From Multifurca ochricompacta (lineage: Eukaryota > Basidiomycota > Agaricomycetes > Russulales > Russulaceae), in the NCBI GenBank assembly GCA_022496185.1, contig WTXG01000425.1:1-24045 (forward strand): a stretch of DNA of 24,045 nucleotides, given 5' to 3'. The position numbers and the translations under genes are program-made. A model generated the notes under the pieces. That model did no database searches. It was not told the DNA's origin and saw nothing but the letters and a program-made list of their open reading frames with translations. This document shows positions 9,672 to 19,619 of this stretch, in pieces (position 1 is the stretch's first letter; the number at the start of each line of letters is the position of its first letter).

Positions 9672-10417
9672 GATGGCCAGTAAGAGAATGCCTATCAAGT
9701 AAATGAAGATGGTCAGACCAAAAAGGGAGAGAGGGGCATTGATGGCTTGCCTAGAACTCTGGCCGCACTGAAGGTGAGGGATTCAGCCATGGGAGGAGAA
9801 AGGGGGAGGAGGTAGTGGACAGTGAATTAAAGGGCATCTACTGGTCAGTTTACAGTATATATTGTGGTTGTGGAATCGTTGACGGAGATAGACGCTGGCC
9901 GGTTCAACACAATTTGGTTCTGGTCGGTCTTCTTGAACCTGATGTCGCTGGAGAGTTGCGGGCTTGGAATGCCACTAGCATTGAAATAGGGTTCAAAAAT
10001 AATGGGGGCGAGGACGAGCCACCGGCCGCTGAGGCGCCCTTCTTGATTAAAGGGATCTGGTGCAAAATCTAACTGAAAAGTCGTCAACCGGTGGCGTTTG
10101 CTCAGGAAAATAGACGACGTGTTTTAGAGTGAGAAATGAGCGAGCAAGCGAGCGATATCACGGCCTGTCAGAATGGCTTTCGCTTTCATCATCTTTTCAA
10201 ACTTTTATTTATTTTCAAACTTTAAATAAAATAAAATAAAATAAAATAAAATGAATATAAATAAAACCCAAACGCCGCAAAGCAACACGTGATGTACAAC
10301 GCATACTCACTCCAACGAGACCTCATCTACAAATCATGAGAAGTTCAAGGTGGGAACGCCATATCTCAGTGGATACGGTCGGTATGTGCGCGCTGGTTGC
10401 CCTGATGCTTATGGCCA
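9672..10417. other. Upstream region of the DUF6534 gene with ATAAA microsatellite
   Basis: This region holds the 5' flank and promoter of the minus-strand DUF6534 gene. An open minus frame without any ATG runs from about 10087 to 9845. It can be spliced in phase (gtaaac donor at 9853, cttcag acceptor near 9777) to an extension of exon 1, but no start codon supports it. A pure ATAAA-type pentanucleotide repeat sits at about 10224-10252. Confidence 0.5.
10224..10252. repeat. (ATAAA)n microsatellite
   Basis: About five to six head-to-tail ATAAA units flanked by AT-rich sequence, 550 bases upstream of the DUF6534 start codon. Simple sequence repeat, no function claimed. Confidence 0.9.
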
Positions 10418-10795
10418 ATGACACCATTCAACTTCTCAACCCGCCAGATCTCGTCACCAAGTAGTAAGAAAATGTCTTCCTCAAAACCGCCACAATCTCC
10501 CCTCTGGGATGCTATCCTCCTCACTGTTGTGCTATCACTTCCAATAGCTTGGGACTTGATGGCTCCCCCCGGCAGTTCAAAAAATGAAGTCCCTCCTGCA
10601 CATCCTCCTCGCTCGGCCTCTTCCTTAGGCAGAAGGACAGACCGTCACCCAGTTTCATTGCCCTGGGCCTTCCTATTCCCCTTCCTCCTCCCTCCTGCTA
10701 TTCCCTCTCTGTTCCCCCTCTTTCTTTGGGCACCTGGCCCACTCACTTTCATTGGTGATCTGGTCTGCAGGCTCCATGTTCTGGAAGGCTCTTAA
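10418..10795 (+). CDS. Hypothetical small proline-rich membrane protein ORF
   Basis: A 125-codon ORF from an ATG at 10418. It has a Ser/Pro-rich N-terminus, one hydrophobic segment around LWDAILLTVVLSLPIAWDL, a basic middle and a Pro/Phe/Leu-rich hydrophobic C-terminal part (SLPWAFLFPFLLPPAIPSLF). No family is recognised, and low-complexity Pro/Ser/Leu composition is easily produced by the pyrimidine-rich DNA seen here, so it may be spurious. Confidence 0.2.
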   Translation: MTPFNFSTRQISSPSSKKMSSSKPPQSPLWDAILLTVVLSLPIAWDLMAPPGSSKNEVPPAHPPRSASSLGRRTDRHPVSLPWAFLFPFLLPPAIPSLFPLFLWAPGPLTFIGDLVCRLHVLEGS

Positions 10796-12497
10796 TGCTT
10801 GTCAGATCAAAGTACTTAGACGCACGTGCGTCATGCGTCATAAATCTGATTTATATTATAAAAGAAAAGAAATTTAAGATTATTTGGTTGTGGGACGCCT
10901 CGAATCGGACCGAATCGAGGTCGAGGTGCAATTCTTGAACTTTTTGGGCCTAAAGTCTTGTTCTTGTAGCGTGCCAATTTCGCAGCCGACCGCTTGAAAT
11001 GGGCAACACGAAATGATGGGCGATTGTGAAGGCGCATAGATAAAAAAAAATATTGTGATGGTGGCGCATCAAAGTTCAAAGTAGCCCATCTTACGCCCAC
11101 ACGCCCTCGCGCGTCTCACGTCTCACGACTACTACCGTCGTTCGCGGGAACGCGGGAACAATTTTTTTTTCCATACGCCATGTGTTCATGTGTCTTGCAT
11201 TCATGCATACATAGAACACACGACTCAACCTAACTAGACTAATCCAAGCGATTTGAAAACCAAGCGACACATCGGAACGCGGTCAGGCACTTCCGAGTCC
11301 TCGCCCCTCCGCGTTCAATCTAACTGACGACGGAACTGGAGAAGAGTATTGATACGGACGCCATTTTAGAGCAGCTAAGGCTTTTAGAAAAACCGGCATA
11401 AAGAGGTTCCTTGAACTAATGAACTCTACAGTTTCGTCCTGAAGTGGCGTGTTTGCGCCAGCGTTCACACCCCCAATATTGAGATCACATGGACACAACA
11501 CGAAGTGGAAAAAGAGGCAACGAAGTTGCTTATCGACAGCTGTCCCCTTATGGGGTTGTGTCTCAAACCCAACAATTGAAATCAATCTTGGCTTCTTGGC
11601 GAATACAATGCTTGACATCTCGACTTCCGCACTCCTCTCAAGTTGCGCAGCAAGCTGCGTACAGGGCCTCAGGGAAAGACAGCAATGAGCAGGTACCTCG
11701 CCGTCGCGATGAAGGGCGTCAAAGTGCAACAGGAAGGGTGCGTGGGCTATAGCAGACTTTGGACGCATGGGAATCGATGTTCCCAGAAAGGGAGTTGACG
11801 ATATCCTGCACCGAAGGAGATCTACTATAGGTCACTTCGGGAGAGACAACTCTTGAATGAACGGCCTAAACATCGATCCACGTGCGGTATCGCCATGGTT
11901 ATATGACTTTTTTTGACGATTTCCCTTCCCCCCTGTCGACATGATGACGGTTGCTGAACACAAATACACTGCCTCTATGCAATAATATGATACGTAATGA
12001 GCCTCGTCGTTTTTAAAATGCTCGTTTCCCAAGTGACATCATGCGGTTTATTTCGAGGGCCCACTGACACCGGCGCCAGTGGTACAAGTGAAATGAGGGG
12101 AGCCACGACCCAACACATCGCTGAGTCGGTTTTCACGAAGCGGGGGTTGGCGAAATGTGGTCCTTAACCCGTCGGGATCATTCAACCAGATCCGGACGAT
12201 CCGGCGTGGTACCGATCGGGATGCTGACCCGATTATCGTCTTTCGGCACGCGCGCTAGCTCCGTGGCACAGGATAGTCCCCTCCCCTCGTTCGTAGCCTG
12301 TTTTCCCTTGCATCGAACTGGTGGAGGTGGCCTTGGCCCATGCGCCATGCGGCGAGTGCCAACTAGCCTGGCGCTGCGTCACAAGTAGTCGAAGGGGAAG
12401 AGTGTTGGCTGACGGGAATTTTTCAATCCTTCAAGGTGTTGAGGACATACAACAGCAGCTCCTATCAACAAGATATTTAGAATATCAACTTAAACTG
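10796..12497. other. Intergenic, no gene recognised
   Basis: About 1.7 kb. The longest frame is minus 11283-11768 (161 codons), with no recognisable domain and no splice context. Plus frames overlap it. A perfect 14-bp palindrome with an E-box core lies at 10819-10832. Nothing else is supported. Confidence 0.4.
10819..10832. promoter_or_regulatory. Perfect palindrome GACGCACGTGCGTC with CACGTG core
   Basis: A 14-base perfect dyad centred on CACGTG (the bHLH E-box consensus), followed four bases later by a second GCGTCA half-site-like copy. It does not lie just upstream of a confident gene, so a binding role is only a possibility. Confidence 0.3.
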
Positions 12498-13378
12498 TCA
12501 GGGAGTAACACCAGCACAAATTGTGAAAGAGGAACTCATGTGGGTTCCGTCCGCTTCGCTCTTCTCAGTGGTTCTATACGGGAGCTCATATCCCGCTTCT
12601 GGCTGTCTGACAGGTGCACAATCCAAATTCGAGGTATGTTGGTGCTGCTTTATCCCTGGGACATCAAACGTTTTAGAGATCAAGCTTGCCACTGACACGT
12701 CGGATGTAAAGCGGTGCGAAGCGAAAGTCAGGGACACCTGGCCTTCCTTTTGCTTTTCGAGGTGGGTATCAGTATCGCGACTGTATTAGTCTTCTTGTTC
12801 AGTACTGGGCATCTCTAGGACAAATCATGAACCGTACTTCTGTAGCCAACCCCATCTTGAAGTGACTTCCCTCGGGCATGTGCTCGGGCACGCGACAAGA
12901 GCGTATCGTATATTACCGAACCGATAAACACGCGGTATTTTTTGGGAGAAAGAGAAATCGAGCCACATCGCCAATCTCGTGATAATCCAAACCGTGGCAA
13001 AGAATGACGCTGCGAGTGGAATAGTCACACGACAGAGTCCACCTTTGTAAGGATACTACTGCGAGACTTCAGAAGCGCTTGGATGTGGGTGGTTCGATCT
13101 AAACGGCTTCGACTCGTTTACTCGGGGATCGATTCTGGCCTGGCCGAGGACGCACTAGTAAAACATCTAGCTCATCATTATTGCGACTTCGTCGATTGGT
13201 GGACAGGCAAGTACCATTCGCGGCTCCGTCTTAAAGCGTGGATGCTACGGATTGAGGCGATGTCAAGTGTCCATCAGCAAGCCAAGAGATGACTAACCGG
13301 ATAGCTTGGAACACGTTTACCAATGGGACAAGAAAGTATTGAGCCATTGAATAAATAGGGTTCTCCAATAGAAACGCT
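12498..13378 (-). pseudogene. Decayed DUF6534 paralogue
   Basis: The minus strand contains scattered but ordered exons of a second DUF6534 gene. First comes FLLENPIYSMAQYFLVPL then VNVFQAIR, ending at 13298 with a gttagt donor. The intact copy has the same donor, in the same codon phase, after its ILILSANIFLAAR. Next is RIHALRRSREWYLPV after a 'gtag' acceptor near 13220 (intact copy: RIHKLTSSR). Then ALLKSRSS (about 13079), IPLAASFFATVWIITRLAMW (about 13018), VIYDTLLSRARA, and a C-terminal piece with NLDCAPVRQPEAGYELPY that matches ELECAPVGKTAPGYEFPY. Frame changes and stops separate these blocks (for example a TGA directly after KVDSVV near 13027), so no continuous protein is possible. It has the same orientation as the intact gene 3 kb away, suggesting an old tandem duplication. 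Confidence 0.72.
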
Positions 13379-15176
13379 TAAATGGGGGGTCAGCAGTAGC
13401 GCGTGCCTAAGGGTATAGAGCGGACCCCTAAAAAGACGAGGGTGATCTATAATCGACAACGTGAACATAATTTAGTAAAGGGAAGACTCGGAGCTTACAA
13501 GGCATTCCGGCCGTATCCAGCTTGAGTGTCAATGATCGCAGAACGGCTGTAGACGAAGAAGCAAAGGCATACACGAAAGGTGATAACAGAAGACTCCACC
13601 GTAATGAAGAGTCAAAAAACAGTGAGGTTTTCGATGATATGATCTCACTTTACACGGAACAGATCCTTGGACCCCTGCTAACCACGGTAAGTATAGTTGG
13701 CGCCTACGGTTTTACCATCAAAACATCCCAATACGTGTAAGATATAGGCTCATACCATTCATTATTACAAGGACTTAGTAACCCTCAGGGCAGAGCTCAA
13801 CCCCTTCCCCGAACACGCATGCTCCGTGAAGAACGAGCGTTACAACCGGAGCATCGCAGCGAGGCGCGAAAGTTTTACTTAGCAACGGCGACAGCTCGAG
13901 GACGTTGTTTTGACATCGCGAGGGCGACGTAAGAAGTGATGCGATAAGAAGCCGCCCGAGGTTTATAGAAAATTCAGGAAGTTTAAACGTGATGACCACA
14001 ATGACACTTTTCGGGCTGCCCCATATTGCAATTCTCTTTTCAAGGGGTTCCTCGCGGTGACTCCTTGTTAAGTGACGGTGTTTACGGATTAATGATCAAC
14101 CCACGTTCTAGAGACGGCCCAATTCAGGCAGGCATGGCGAGGAGCCCGACTGAATATATATTCAAATCGGGGGAAAAGGACACCCGACGTATCAGAACTT
14201 CATGCATTCATGATTGGCTCGCTCTGGCTGAATTGCTGAACCGCTATTACCCGCTGTGCATTCCAACGGTTGGATGTTGACGACCAGTATTTATTATCTC
14301 TACAAACCTTGACTATTTAAGTACTCCCAGTGCGGAAGAGGCAAACTTGGGTTGCAAAACAAAGCAAGGGGCAAGCAGGCTGTGCCTGAGATGCATGAGG
14401 ACCCTGATAACTCCTGGCACGTGTCGGCAACACCCATAATAGGTCTGGCTTGATAATTTCAGCAAGCAAGGGGGAAGGATAGTAGGAGGGCAGTCAACCT
14501 GCGAGGTGACTTGCAACTCGGAGGCTCCTCCCTGATTTACTCAAGAGGGCAAAGGGCTTGATAGGGTTTTAAGTTTAAGGCTAATTAAGTCCGTTCTCTG
14601 TTAGCACCGCAAGTAGAACTCATCGCCAGCCAGCGTGCTACTGGAGCTGGCAACATATCGTACGGGATTTGGAATATGCTCGCCTGACTGTCGCCGAGAC
14701 GCTTTCGCGGAGAAACAATAATAAGATATAGCAGTGGGCTTGCATTTTCAGTTCGCCTTGACGTTACAAGTAGTTAGCACAGGTTTTCCAGAAGATGTTA
14801 AGGTACAATTTATCGGGTATCTGGGTGCCATCGACCGACGTGTATTACGTCTCCCCCCTTGTTAAACGGAAAGCAAGCTCATCGGGGAGGGAGCGGGAAG
14901 GGGAGGGAAGGTGATAAAGTGATTGTGAGGGGTATCATAGGAGCATACCGGGCCGGTTCATAACCGGCACTATGCTATTTTAACTTTTTGTCTGGTTTCA
15001 AAACCACCAGGACATACATCCAAGCAAGGTAGAGTAGGTCATTAAATCTGTTAGTTCGGTATCAAACCTATCATCGTTGACCAACGGTCACTTCAGCAAA
15101 ATCTACTGATCAAAACAAACTGAGGCAGAAGCGAAGCCCCAACTTATGCGAAGGCACCCCGTGATTTTTCATCACG
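13379..15176. other. Intergenic, upstream of the P450
   Basis: About 1.8 kb without a supported gene. A short plus ORF ending at 13740 carries a DUF6534 N-terminus-like stretch (reported as a finding). Other frames (13775-13999 minus, 14026-14280 plus, 14313-14516 minus) show no domain. The right end contains the P450 promoter with a dyad at 14952-14968 and a TATA box at 15177. Confidence 0.45.
14952..14968. promoter_or_regulatory. Inverted repeat GCCGGTT-CAT-AACCGGC upstream of the P450
   Basis: Perfect 7-bp arms with a 3-base spacer, about 270 bases upstream of the P450 start. It contains CGG-N7-CCG, the inverted-triplet arrangement bound by fungal Zn(II)2Cys6 regulators. The binding role is inferred from pattern only. 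Confidence 0.3.
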
Positions 15177-15184
15177 TATAAATA
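15177..15184 (+). promoter_or_regulatory. TATA box of the P450 gene
   Basis: TATAAATA stands 53 bases upstream of the P450 ATG at 15237, within 'cacgtataaataaac'. Position and sequence fit a core promoter TATA element. Confidence 0.5.
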
Positions 15185-15236
15185 AACAAAGTGTTCGGGA
15201 TCAATCCCCTAAGGGTAAAGGTACTACTACGACAAA

Positions 15237-17657
15237 ATGTCCTTTACAGCGTTACTGGGCGCCATTGCCCTCGTTGCTATTCTCTTTGTTTCCTCCCGTA
15301 AATACCACTTGCCACCTGGTCCAACGGGGAACGTCGCTGGCGAGTTCACAAATGCACCCATGTATGAAATCTTTGATAAGTGGAGGCGAAAATATGGTAC
15401 GTGCACATACCCCCCTCAATGAGCCTTGATAGACTATTCGTTCACCTAAGGTCGGATATTCTCTTTCAAGCTTGGGACAAGACGCGTCGTAGGTACGGTT
15501 CATGATTTTTCATTCTGGTTAACAGAGCCTCATGACCCGACAGTCCTGAATAACATCAAGGCTACCACCGACCTCCTTGACAAGAAGGGTGACATCTATT
15601 CAAGTAGACCAAGACTCGTGGTGGCGTACGGTCAAATGAGATGTATTTCTTTGATTGATGCTGAGGATTTTCCATTTCTCTAGGCACGATATCTTGTCTG
15701 GTGGTAAACGTGGCCTAAGCTCCCCCTACGGCGACCACTGGCGAAGATGGCGCAAGGTGAGCCTTCCGAGATGCCCACCAGGCTTGTCTCTCTAATACGT
15801 CTTTCTGGGAAAGCTTCAACACATGGGATGAACGGGAAGATTGCGCTTTCCTATCGTGAACAGCAGACCCTAGAGTCGACCCTCCTCTTACATGAACTAC
15901 TCACAGATAGTAGCGAGCACCAAAAGGTTCTTCAGCGGTGAGTAGTGCATTTAATATTATGCATTACTCCTGCGTACTAGAACTGGCCTCCAGGTTCGTG
16001 ACCTCTATCGTTCTCGGAATAGCATACGGTCGCCGAATCGATAGCCTTAACGACGAGATGGTGACCTACAATTATAATGCGGTCTTAGGTAAGTATTTCG
16101 ATATGTGTTCCCCCTACAATGCGACTCAACATGCTCGCCTTCAGAATATCAGCGGTATGTTCAGGCTTACTGACGCAATATCAACTCTGACAGGACTTGT
16201 TGTCATCGATTCTGAATAGTGCCAGGTCAGTGCATACGTCTGTTTACATATGCACTCTGCTCAACTTTCTCCGACTACCAGCACCCCAGGAAAGTACATT
16301 GTGGAAACCGTGCGTGGGTTGGGTTTTGTATTCTTCACCACAATTCACCCAAAAGCATAGTGGCCATCGCTCCTGTGGCTTCCTGTATGTATTACTTTGG
16401 CTGACACCTGGGATCTCTAAGCTAATACCTTGGCATATACCGTAGCGGCCGTTACAGTGGTTCCGCCCTGCACTAGCAGCTCTCGAGAAGATCCGGGAGA
16501 AGGACACGGAAGTCTATATGAACTTCCTTAACGGTGCCAAAGAGCGCTACGAAGCTGGGATCGCAAAGGATTCCATGGCAACTTACAGTTTATCAAAGGG
16601 TGGTAATCAGGGATGACCGACGTTGAAGTTGCCTATGCATTGTCTGCACCGTTCAGTGCGGGCGTCGACACTGTAAGTCAACTCTTCAGCGGTTGCTTTG
16701 CCATCATGGATTGAGTATGTCGTGTCTATAGACGCTTTCAACCATTGGGTGGAGTCTCGGTGCGATTATCTCAGATAAACGAGTAGCTATCTATATCTGA
16801 TCATCCGAAAGTTGCTGCGCTCTCCTTCCCCGACACCGCCACAAGGATTCAATCTGAACTCGACAGTGTCGTCGGAAAGGATCGCTTACCCACTTTCGAG
16901 GATGAACGCTCACTGCCCTATCTGACCGCGTTCATCAAAGAAGTGACAAGGTCCGTCTTGCCATTTTATGGTCTCATATTTTGGTATTGACAGTGGCAAT
17001 TGCGCGCTCTAAAAACAAAAAGATGGCGCCCTGTCGTTCCGCTTGCCATTCCTCACGCAACGAGCAAGGATGACGTTTATGATGGGTACGATATCCCGAA
17101 AGGAACGACTGTCTACGGTAGCGTTGAGTGCGTTTACGCCTGGCGCATGCTCCCTCCAATTCTCGAGCCAGCTTTAATCGACTGACTTATGCGGCACTGC
17201 AGTGCGCTTGTAAAGGACCCGGAGCTGTTCGAAGACCCGGAAACATTCAACCCTTCGCGGTTTCTGTCCCCTCATAAGCCAGCAGGGAACTGGAACGGGA
17301 AGGTGGAGGGTGAATTCACCATGCCATTCGGGTTTGGGCGGCGCGTGTGTCCAGGAATGCACGTCGCACTGCAGTCGACGTTCATCTCCATCGCACGGTA
17401 CGTTTCAGTACCAACGCATCGTCCTTCCGCTGGTCCTAATTTCGTATCTACGGCTTTACAGAATCCTTTGGGCGTTTGACTTGTCTCCTCCGGAGGGTGG
17501 CAGCCTTCCTGATTACAGGAAAGCCCAGAGTCTCGGGAAGACGCGTCTGCCACCACCTTACCAAATTTGTGTGCGTCCGCGTCATGCGGAGGTGGAGCGA
17601 ATCATTGCAGCTGAGAGTGCTGAGGCCAAGATCAGACTGAAGGAGTGGGAGTATTAA
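15237..17657 (+). pseudogene. Cytochrome P450 (OrdA-like), interrupted by frameshifts and a stop; possible assembly errors
   Basis: Clear exons: 15237-15396, 15451-15492, 15526-15625, 15684-15756, about 15814-15937, 15994-16088, 16290-16314, 16446-16672, 16732 onward, an exon ending 16950, 17023-17127, 17203-17397, 17462-17657. An N-terminal anchor (MSFTALLGAIALVAILFVSS) precedes the LPPGP hinge. Then come GDIYSSRPRLVVAHDILSGG, SPYGDHWRRWRK, the I-helix region APFSAGVDTTLSTIGW, the K-helix ExxR (KEVTR, split by an intron) and the heme loop PFGFGRRVCPGMHVAL. It resembles P450s often annotated as O-methylsterigmatocystin oxidoreductase-like in mushrooms; the substrate is unknown. Breaks: one base missing near 15828 and one near 16615 (both GGG), a TGA near 16799, and middle exons around 16089-16445 that lack expected residues. 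A downstream acceptor (exon from 15840) could bypass the first break at the cost of about eight residues. Terminal exons are intact and in phase. Confidence 0.75.
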
Positions 17658-19619
17658 TTCGTCGGTGATAGCACAAGCATGGGGGGATCGTATATTCGTG
17701 TCGTGTCTTTGTGTACGTGCGCTGTCCGTGGTATGTTTGGCTATTTCTGCCATCATTGGTCGCGCTCGCTTGTCTCGTCACGATCGCGTTGTTCTGTCAG
17801 GAGTTTATTCTTCGCTTTCCTTATCATCTTCGTCGTCGTTGTCACCGTACTTGACGTTTGGCGCCGCCAGTCTTGATAGTAGTCTCGCGAGATCTATGCA
17901 ATTTCGTTTCGCAACGCTTTGGATTCGCGACTTAGCTCCTGCCAACGCCCGAGGTCGAATCCGCGGGCACGATATAAGGCATTGTGGCGAGCCGAGATGG
18001 AACGGTCGAGTACAGAGGAATACGACACCTCGCGACCCTGGTAAAGGAACCTAAACGGAATCACCCCCGGTCGGTTATCACTTTTACCAGCCTCGGGCAT
18101 GGGTTGCTGTTGCAACACCGAACGCACCAGAGATAGATCTCGCCGATGACAGTCGATAGCCCAGAGAAGTACGTAATCGGTTTCATCACACGGCCCTGAT
18201 AATAGTAAATGAGCATCAAATCCCCACCCCGAGATTCCTTAAAAGGAAGACGTGGAGACGGATACAACGGAAACACTTACCACCCATAGTCCTAGAACGT
18301 GAGGCGTGCGACGGCACCCTAGTAGATGACGAGACCGCTGAGACCGCTGACTGTGACGCGGCGAGCACCGATGTGAGTCTTTCGCGATCACATTCACGTT
18401 TGAGGTTCCCCAATCCTCGCGAGCTTCGCCGGTAATAAGATGCGAAAGGAGGTTGTGCGCGACGTCGCACCGTTGTGTCTGACCATTCCAGTCTGAGTGA
18501 GATGTGGGCGAGACGCTGCAGAAGGAGGTTGCGAGGGCAAGGAAGGTGAGGATGGGAAGAGTGTTAGGAGGAAGGCAGTTGGCAGTCCTGGCGGGTTCTC
18601 TTTCCACGCAGGAGGTGATGTGAGATGAGGACGGTGCGAGTCTACCTGAAATAGAGGGTGATAAAGAGCTGTTGCGCAAAGGCCGACAAAGTGGTGAATG
18701 CGTAAACACTTACCTTTGGCTGCTGCTGTCTGGTAAGTTATTAGAGTAACTACGTCATATTAACCATAACCCCTGTCAGTACATTCAGTTGTTGGTTGGT
18801 AAAAATTAATAGAGATGGCAGCTCAGTTCGGCCTTTTTACAAAAAAGTCAAAGGTGAACCATCATCTCGCACCAGATACAACTAGTTGGGCTCTCGGGAG
18901 CAAATGCCAACAGGCCATGCTAGTGTGAACCGTCAGGTTACTGGTGGTTACTGCTCATAACATCAATCACACAATTCAATTCTCAACTATCTTGTCTTTA
19001 AAAACACAAAGCTTGACAGGACAGGATTCTACTTCAAATGTCGCCAGTATTGCCGTTGCCGTCTTGATGAGTTCGACTAGTGGCCTGTGGTTAAGAAGGA
19101 GAAGGAGCTGCTTTCGGCGGTTGTTGATCCCGGTGATGAAATAATCTCAAGCTTTGTCGGTCGGTCGAACGCCGTTTACTGGCCGAGGACTGGCCGAGGC
19201 CGTATCTGCCCCTTCTTTCTATTCTATCAGGGCAGAGAAATTGCTTTCTCCTTCTCTACACTCTCCAGCTCTGCCTCAAGCTCTGTCACAGTCAGCGAGC
19301 GAACACTTCTACGCTTACTAATCCTACTCGGCGGATTCCTCCTAGTCATTTTCATTTCCATGCTCTGAATACGGCAATTTCGGGGGACAAAGTTCTGTTC
19401 TCAACATTTGTCCGGTGCAGTTCAACTTACGACAGGTTGCCGGGACCTACATAAATCTCCGAAATTCTCCTACACGCGGCCCGCTAACTCGTGTTTTGTA
19501 TCGACGTTTTCTTTTTACAGTCGACAAGAAGAAAACGCCTTACATAGGATCCTGTGCGTCCAGGATTTGTGTTGTAAGAAAGGAAAAAAAAAACAATATT
19601 AGCGATCTACAACATACCC
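17658..19619. other. Intergenic, no gene recognised
   Basis: About 2 kb between the P450 and the SDR. Open frames up to 156 codons occur (minus 18239-18709, Ser/Pro/Arg-rich; plus 17665-18054; plus 19087-19368 with a C-terminal hydrophobic stretch LLRLLILLGGFLLVIFI). None shows a recognised domain. FLYQGREV (minus, near 18040) and FFLFYQGREIAF (plus, near 19220) look alike but in opposite orientations; this may be chance. The SDR promoter must lie at the right end. Confidence 0.4.

Noticed and set aside
9845..10087. Open minus frame splicing in phase to an upstream extension of the DUF6534 protein
   Set aside because: It lacks any ATG and would add an atypical N-terminus; the ATG at 9671 already gives a family-sized 349-aa protein.
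11283..11768. 161-codon minus ORF
   Set aside because: No recognisable domain, no splice context, overlapping open frames on the plus strand; treated as chance.
13083..13292. Plus ORF of 69 codons
   Set aside because: Shadow of the minus-strand DUF6534 pseudogene exon RIHALRRSREWYLPV.
18239..18709. 156-codon minus ORF, Ser/Arg/Pro-rich
   Set aside because: No domain, biased composition, no convincing start or splice context.
18000..19260. Similar YQGRE peptides on opposite strands (FLYQGREV, FLFYQGREIAF)
   Set aside because: Similarity is limited to about eight residues; too short to claim an inverted duplication.
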